27,228 nucleotides of DNA, taken from positions 1-27,228 of the forward strand of contig JAEZWR010000068.1 in the NCBI GenBank assembly GCA_023420115.1, in the 5' to 3' direction. Source of the stretch: Bacillota bacterium. GTDB taxonomy: Bacteria; Bacillota; Clostridia; Saccharofermentanales; Fastidiosipilaceae. The notes beneath the pieces were generated by a model, which had not been told where the DNA came from, did no database searches, and was given only the letters and a program-made list of their open reading frames with translations. Below, piece after piece: positions 24,475 to 27,228 of this stretch; position 1 is the first letter of the stretch; every line of letters starts with the position of its first letter. The translations under genes were made by a program, and so were the position numbers.

Positions 24475-26088
24475 ATGTCAAAACAAATTAAGAATCGTTT
24501 CATATGTCATATCAGAGATTTAAATGAAAATGGACAGGGAATTGCAACTCATAATGGTAAGGTTGTTTTCGTGAATTCAGCTATCCCCGGTGATATTGCA
24601 GAGGTAGAAATAATCAAGTCTAGTAAAAAATATGATGTGGCTCGTGTTATAGAATTGCAAAATAATAATCTAATCAGATCTGCTGCCTTTTGTCCTATAT
24701 ACAAAATTTGTGGTGGCTGTAATACTCAGCATCTCTCTTATGCTGCCACACTTAACTACAAAAGATCACATGTAATAAATTGTTTGAACCGAATTGGAGG
24801 ACTTAATTTTGATCAAAATATATGTACTCCATGCATAGGGATGGACTTGTCCAATAAAAGCTTATCTGAGCAGTCCGGAATATATTCTGATTTCTCTTCT
24901 ATCACTGAAAAGAATTCAAATAATCTTAACTATGAGCGTCAAAAACTGGTAACAGCTTTTGACCAGCTTCTAAATACACAAGACTATAGTGTTCTTAAAG
25001 AAAAGCTAAATGAAGAATGCAAAGGTCTTTTTTACCGAAATAAGGTCATATACGCAGCAGAAAATAAAAATGGCTGTTTAAGTCTTGGTTTTTATGCACC
25101 AAGGTCTCACTCTGTTTGTTCTTTTCCCTTATGCTCTATCCAAGCGTCTGTATTTGATCTAATCAAGAATGTTATTTGTGAATTTTGTGACGAGTATGGG
25201 ATATCTGCATATGATGAATCAAATGAAACAGGATGTATACGAAAGGTATTCTTAAGAAGGAGCACTGCAGAATATAAATTACAACTATGTTTAAGCATTT
25301 ATGAGAATTTATCAAAAGAATTATTGTTAGATTTGGCAGATACAATTGACAAAGCCCTTGCTAAAAATTGCTACGATGAAATATTGGAATCTTTCTATAT
25401 AAATATAAATCGCTCACGCGGTAATAAGGTTATGGGGGACAAATTCATTTTGATACGAGGTAAGGAAAGAATTACAGATTCGCTTCTCGGTCTTAAATTC
25501 AATTTGTCGCCTCAAGCTTTTTTTCAAGTTAATTCGAGGCAAACCGAGATCTTGTATAAGCTCGCCATTGATTCTTTGGGAGATATTAGTCAAAAGCGAG
25601 TACTTGATTTGTATTGTGGTACTGGTACGATCACTCTGCTTATGGCACAGAAGTCACAGGCGGCTTTTGGAATAGAGCTTGTTCAAGAAGCTATTTCTGA
25701 TGCAAAGTTGAATGCTAAAATAAACTCAATTGATAATGTTGAATTTATTTGTGGCAAGGCAGAAGATGAGCTTGAACTACTAATTTCTAAGCTAGGTAAT
25801 AATTTTAGTTCTCCTATATGCCCTGTCCCCTCTCATCACCGAGCTAATTATTTTGATATTATTGTTCTTGATCCTCCACGTAAAGGGGCTGAGCTTTCTC
25901 TTCTTGATACTATTCTTAGGCTTAAGCCGGAAAAAATCCTATATATTTCGTGTCATCCAGCAAGTTTGGCTAGAGATTTGAAGTATCTTTGCGAGGAAGA
26001 TTATGAACTCGAAAAGATTATACCTGTCGATATGTTTGCATTTTCTACTCACGTTGAGACGGTGTGTTTGATGAGGCGAGTACGGTAG
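24475..26088 (+). CDS. rlmD: 23S rRNA (uracil-5-)-methyltransferase, RlmD/RlmCD type
   Basis: A 537-aa SAM-dependent RNA m5U methyltransferase (TrmA/RumA family). Domains: TRAM RNA-binding fold about 1-60 (DLNENGQGIATHNGKVVFV); iron-sulfur cysteines in CPIYKICGGC (73, 79, 82) with a fourth at 215 or 220; SAM loop VLDLYCGTGT (376-385); VLDPPRKGAELSLL; catalytic Cys493 in YISCHPASLARDL, where SCNPAT is usual; base Glu529 in THVETV. Bacillota enzymes of this family can modify U747, U1939 or both, so the exact target is open. A low-complexity insert of about 60 residues (about 122-184, Ser/Asn-rich) separates the cluster region from FYRNKVIY, which normally follow closely. Nothing upstream suggests an operon. 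Confidence 0.93.
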   Translation: MSKQIKNRFICHIRDLNENGQGIATHNGKVVFVNSAIPGDIAEVEIIKSSKKYDVARVIELQNNNLIRSAAFCPIYKICGGCNTQHLSYAATLNYKRSHVINCLNRIGGLNFDQNICTPCIGMDLSNKSLSEQSGIYSDFSSITEKNSNNLNYERQKLVTAFDQLLNTQDYSVLKEKLNEECKGLFYRNKVIYAAENKNGCLSLGFYAPRSHSVCSFPLCSIQASVFDLIKNVICEFCDEYGISAYDESNETGCIRKVFLRRSTAEYKLQLCLSIYENLSKELLLDLADTIDKALAKNCYDEILESFYININRSRGNKVMGDKFILIRGKERITDSLLGLKFNLSPQAFFQVNSRQTEILYKLAIDSLGDISQKRVLDLYCGTGTITLLMAQKSQAAFGIELVQEAISDAKLNAKINSIDNVEFICGKAEDELELLISKLGNNFSSPICPVPSHHRANYFDIIVLDPPRKGAELSLLDTILRLKPEKILYISCHPASLARDLKYLCEEDYELEKIIPVDMFAFSTHVETVCLMRRVR

Positions 26089-26306
26089 TGAAAAGCCTTG
26101 TTTAACAGGTGTTTTACGTGGTTGAATTTGAGTGGGATTGTGCTTCGAGGGCTTGTTGAGCGTTTATGGGAACTGGTCAACGGGCTTTCGGGGCAAATTG
26201 CTCAAAGGGTTGAGTAGTCGATTTTGCTTTTGGCTCATTTGAGTGGGTGAGATTGATATTTTGACCGCTGAGTGGGTGAGATTGATGATTGTAATGGAGG
26301 CGTGTT
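26089..26306 (+). other. G-rich spacer with 17-bp direct repeats
   Basis: The 218 bp between the methyltransferase and acetyltransferase genes are markedly richer in G than the rest of the window. GAGTGGGTGAGATTGAT occurs exactly at 26241-26257 and 26270-26286 (period 29), and TTGAGTGGGATTG near 26129 is a partial third copy. A frame without ATG can be read across part of it (ending IAQRVE at a TAG near 26215), but there is no start codon with a ribosome site. The composition change suggests a join with foreign sequence. Confidence 0.45.
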
Positions 26307-26855
26307 ATGGGAAATATGTTTGAGACGGATCGTTTGATATTGCAACGTCCAAAGTTAGATGATTTAGATGATTTGTTTCATCTTTGTTCTAATCCTGAAG
26401 TAAATCAATACAATCCGGCTGGTGCTGATCGCAGTATTGATGATTCGAAGCGCACGTTAGCAGGCTTTATCGCAGATTGGGATAACGATCAGGTTGGCTA
26501 CTATAGTGCCAGAATTAAAACCAGCGGTGAATATCTGGGCTATATCGCAGTACGGAAAAAACTATTTTTAGGCATTGATGTGCTTAATTTGGCTTACCGT
26601 ATTGAGCCTAAGTTTCAAAGACAAGGTTACACCTATGAGGCTTGTCGTTTTATTTTAGATCATCTGGATTCATCAATATCTGAAATGCCGGTTATGGCAC
26701 TAACAAAGGCAGATAATATTCCTTCTTTCCAGTTAGCGATAAAGTTAGGGCTTATTCATAATCCAAGGTTTAATGATTATCCTGAACCGGGGGATGTTTA
26801 TTTGTTTAGCGTTGGTACAGAAGTTTCTGACTGCTTTTCTGGAAAGATATTGTAG
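26307..26855 (+). CDS. GNAT-family N-acetyltransferase (RimJ/RimL-like)
   Basis: A 182-aa acetyltransferase of the Acetyltransf_3/RimJ-RimL type. It starts with the family-typical FETDRLILQRPKLDDLDDLF; the acetyl-CoA region is LAYRIEPKFQRQGYTYEACR (about 92-111), with RQGYT as the pyrophosphate loop, and the end IPSFQLAIKLGL matches the Asn-rich last helix (NIPS). GGAGG lies 7 nt before the ATG. Members acetylate ribosomal N-termini, small amines or antibiotics; the substrate cannot be told. It precedes the TfoX-N gene by 9 nt, so the two form a transcript. Base composition is richer in G and C than genes to the left. Confidence 0.88.
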   Translation: MGNMFETDRLILQRPKLDDLDDLFHLCSNPEVNQYNPAGADRSIDDSKRTLAGFIADWDNDQVGYYSARIKTSGEYLGYIAVRKKLFLGIDVLNLAYRIEPKFQRQGYTYEACRFILDHLDSSISEMPVMALTKADNIPSFQLAIKLGLIHNPRFNDYPEPGDVYLFSVGTEVSDCFSGKIL

Positions 26856-26864
26856 GAGGTAGCG

Positions 26865-27152
26865 ATGGCTTCCACAAAAGAATATCTAGACTTCATATTA
26901 GAACAGCTCGCCGGCTTAGATGAGATTTCTTATCGGGCGATGATGGGTGAATATATCCTCTATTACCAAGGAAAAGTCTTTGGTGGGATTTATGACGACC
27001 GCTTTTTAGTTAAGCCAACCAAATCAGCCATAGCAATGATGCCGGATGCAAAGAAAGAGCTGCCTTATGATGGAGCGAAAGCGATGCTCCTTGTAGATAA
27101 TATAGATAATCGAGAATTCTTGCAAGACTTAGTTCATTTGTATTTTTATTGA
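26865..27152 (+). CDS. TfoX N-terminal-domain protein, C-terminally shortened
   Basis: A 95-aa protein of the TfoX_N family: MASTKEYLDFILEQLAGLDE, RAMMGEYILYYQGKVFGGIY, DDRFLVKPTKSA and the KAMLLVDNIDNREFL segment are typical. Stand-alone TfoX_N proteins of Bacillota usually continue with an acidic helix and a Lys-rich PAPK tail of about 15-20 residues; here the frame ends LVHLYFY and stop, so the end looks replaced. AGGAGG lies 6 nt before the ATG. The family includes a competence regulator domain in proteobacteria; in Bacillota its function is not established. It is translated with the acetyltransferase gene. After the stop, an open plus-strand frame (from about TTG 27149, DESITSLAKLVPDIIDYTNE) runs off the window edge and may be a separate gene fragment. 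Confidence 0.85.
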   Translation: MASTKEYLDFILEQLAGLDEISYRAMMGEYILYYQGKVFGGIYDDRFLVKPTKSAIAMMPDAKKELPYDGAKAMLLVDNIDNREFLQDLVHLYFY

Positions 27153-27228
27153 CTGATGAATCAATTACTTCATTAGCTAAGCTTGTTCCAGACATAATTG
27201 ATTATACAAATGAAAACTCTATAATTAA

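Noticed and set aside
26128..26217. Possible small plus-strand frame (NLSGIVLRGLVERLWELVNG...) in the G-rich spacer
   Set aside because: It looks amphipathic but lacks an ATG and ribosome site; it begins only at TTG codons and overlaps a partial repeat copy.
27010..27195. Minus-strand 61-codon frame at the right end
   Set aside because: Antisense to the TfoX-N gene, no ribosome site.
1..27228. tRNA genes, CRISPR arrays, insertion sequences
   Set aside because: No cloverleaf with CCA-adjacent acceptor stem, no regularly spaced repeat array, and no transposase motif was seen on either strand.

Overview
The window is an AT-rich stretch of chromosome from a low-GC Bacillota, most likely a saccharolytic member of the Clostridia. 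Evidence: Shine-Dalgarno-led genes, sigma-A-type promoters, an FMN riboswitch in front of ribU, a zinc-ligand-poor S4 type, a carbohydrate ABC system without its own ATPase, and a class A PBP with a long cytoplasmic head. Genus cannot be read from the sequence. No tRNA, rRNA, CRISPR array or intact mobile element was seen.

Layout. (1) 1-2.9 kb, minus strand: a sirtuin-like gene running off the left edge and split by a frameshift, a small 4'-phosphopantetheinyl transferase, an esterase D/tributyrin-esterase-type hydrolase, and an overlooked 42-codon membrane-peptide gene with a near-consensus promoter, a palindrome over its -35 and a perfect Shine-Dalgarno. (2) 2.9-4.5 kb: a MATE exporter with its own promoter. 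(3) 4.6-12.2 kb: a sucrose/fructo-oligosaccharide utilisation locus. A LacI-family regulator (plus) faces a five-gene minus-strand operon: two permeases, a lipoprotein binding protein, an intracellular GH32 fructosidase and a fructokinase. Imported beta-fructosides are cut by GH32 and the released fructose is phosphorylated by the kinase. The transport ATPase must be elsewhere. (4) 12.2-12.6 kb: a decayed small gene. (5) 12.6-15.8 kb: a membrane-anchored glycerophosphodiester phosphodiesterase, then a riboflavin ECF S-component under an FMN riboswitch with a terminator. (6) 15.9-18.5 kb: a fusion protein ending in an O6-alkylguanine-DNA alkyltransferase domain, then an uncharacterised secreted protein. 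(7) 18.6-24.2 kb: rpsD with a structured leader, a phosphohexomutase and a bifunctional class A PBP. (8) 24.4-27.2 kb: an RlmD-type 23S rRNA uridine methyltransferase, a G-rich spacer with 17-bp repeats, a GNAT acetyltransferase and a C-terminally shortened TfoX-N protein.

I did not find an unmistakable new system. The best candidates for a second look are the 42-aa peptide gene, the broken sirtuin-like gene beside a lone PPTase, the alkyltransferase fusion, the secreted orphan and the rpsD leader. All functional calls rest on recognition of motifs by eye; no database search was run.
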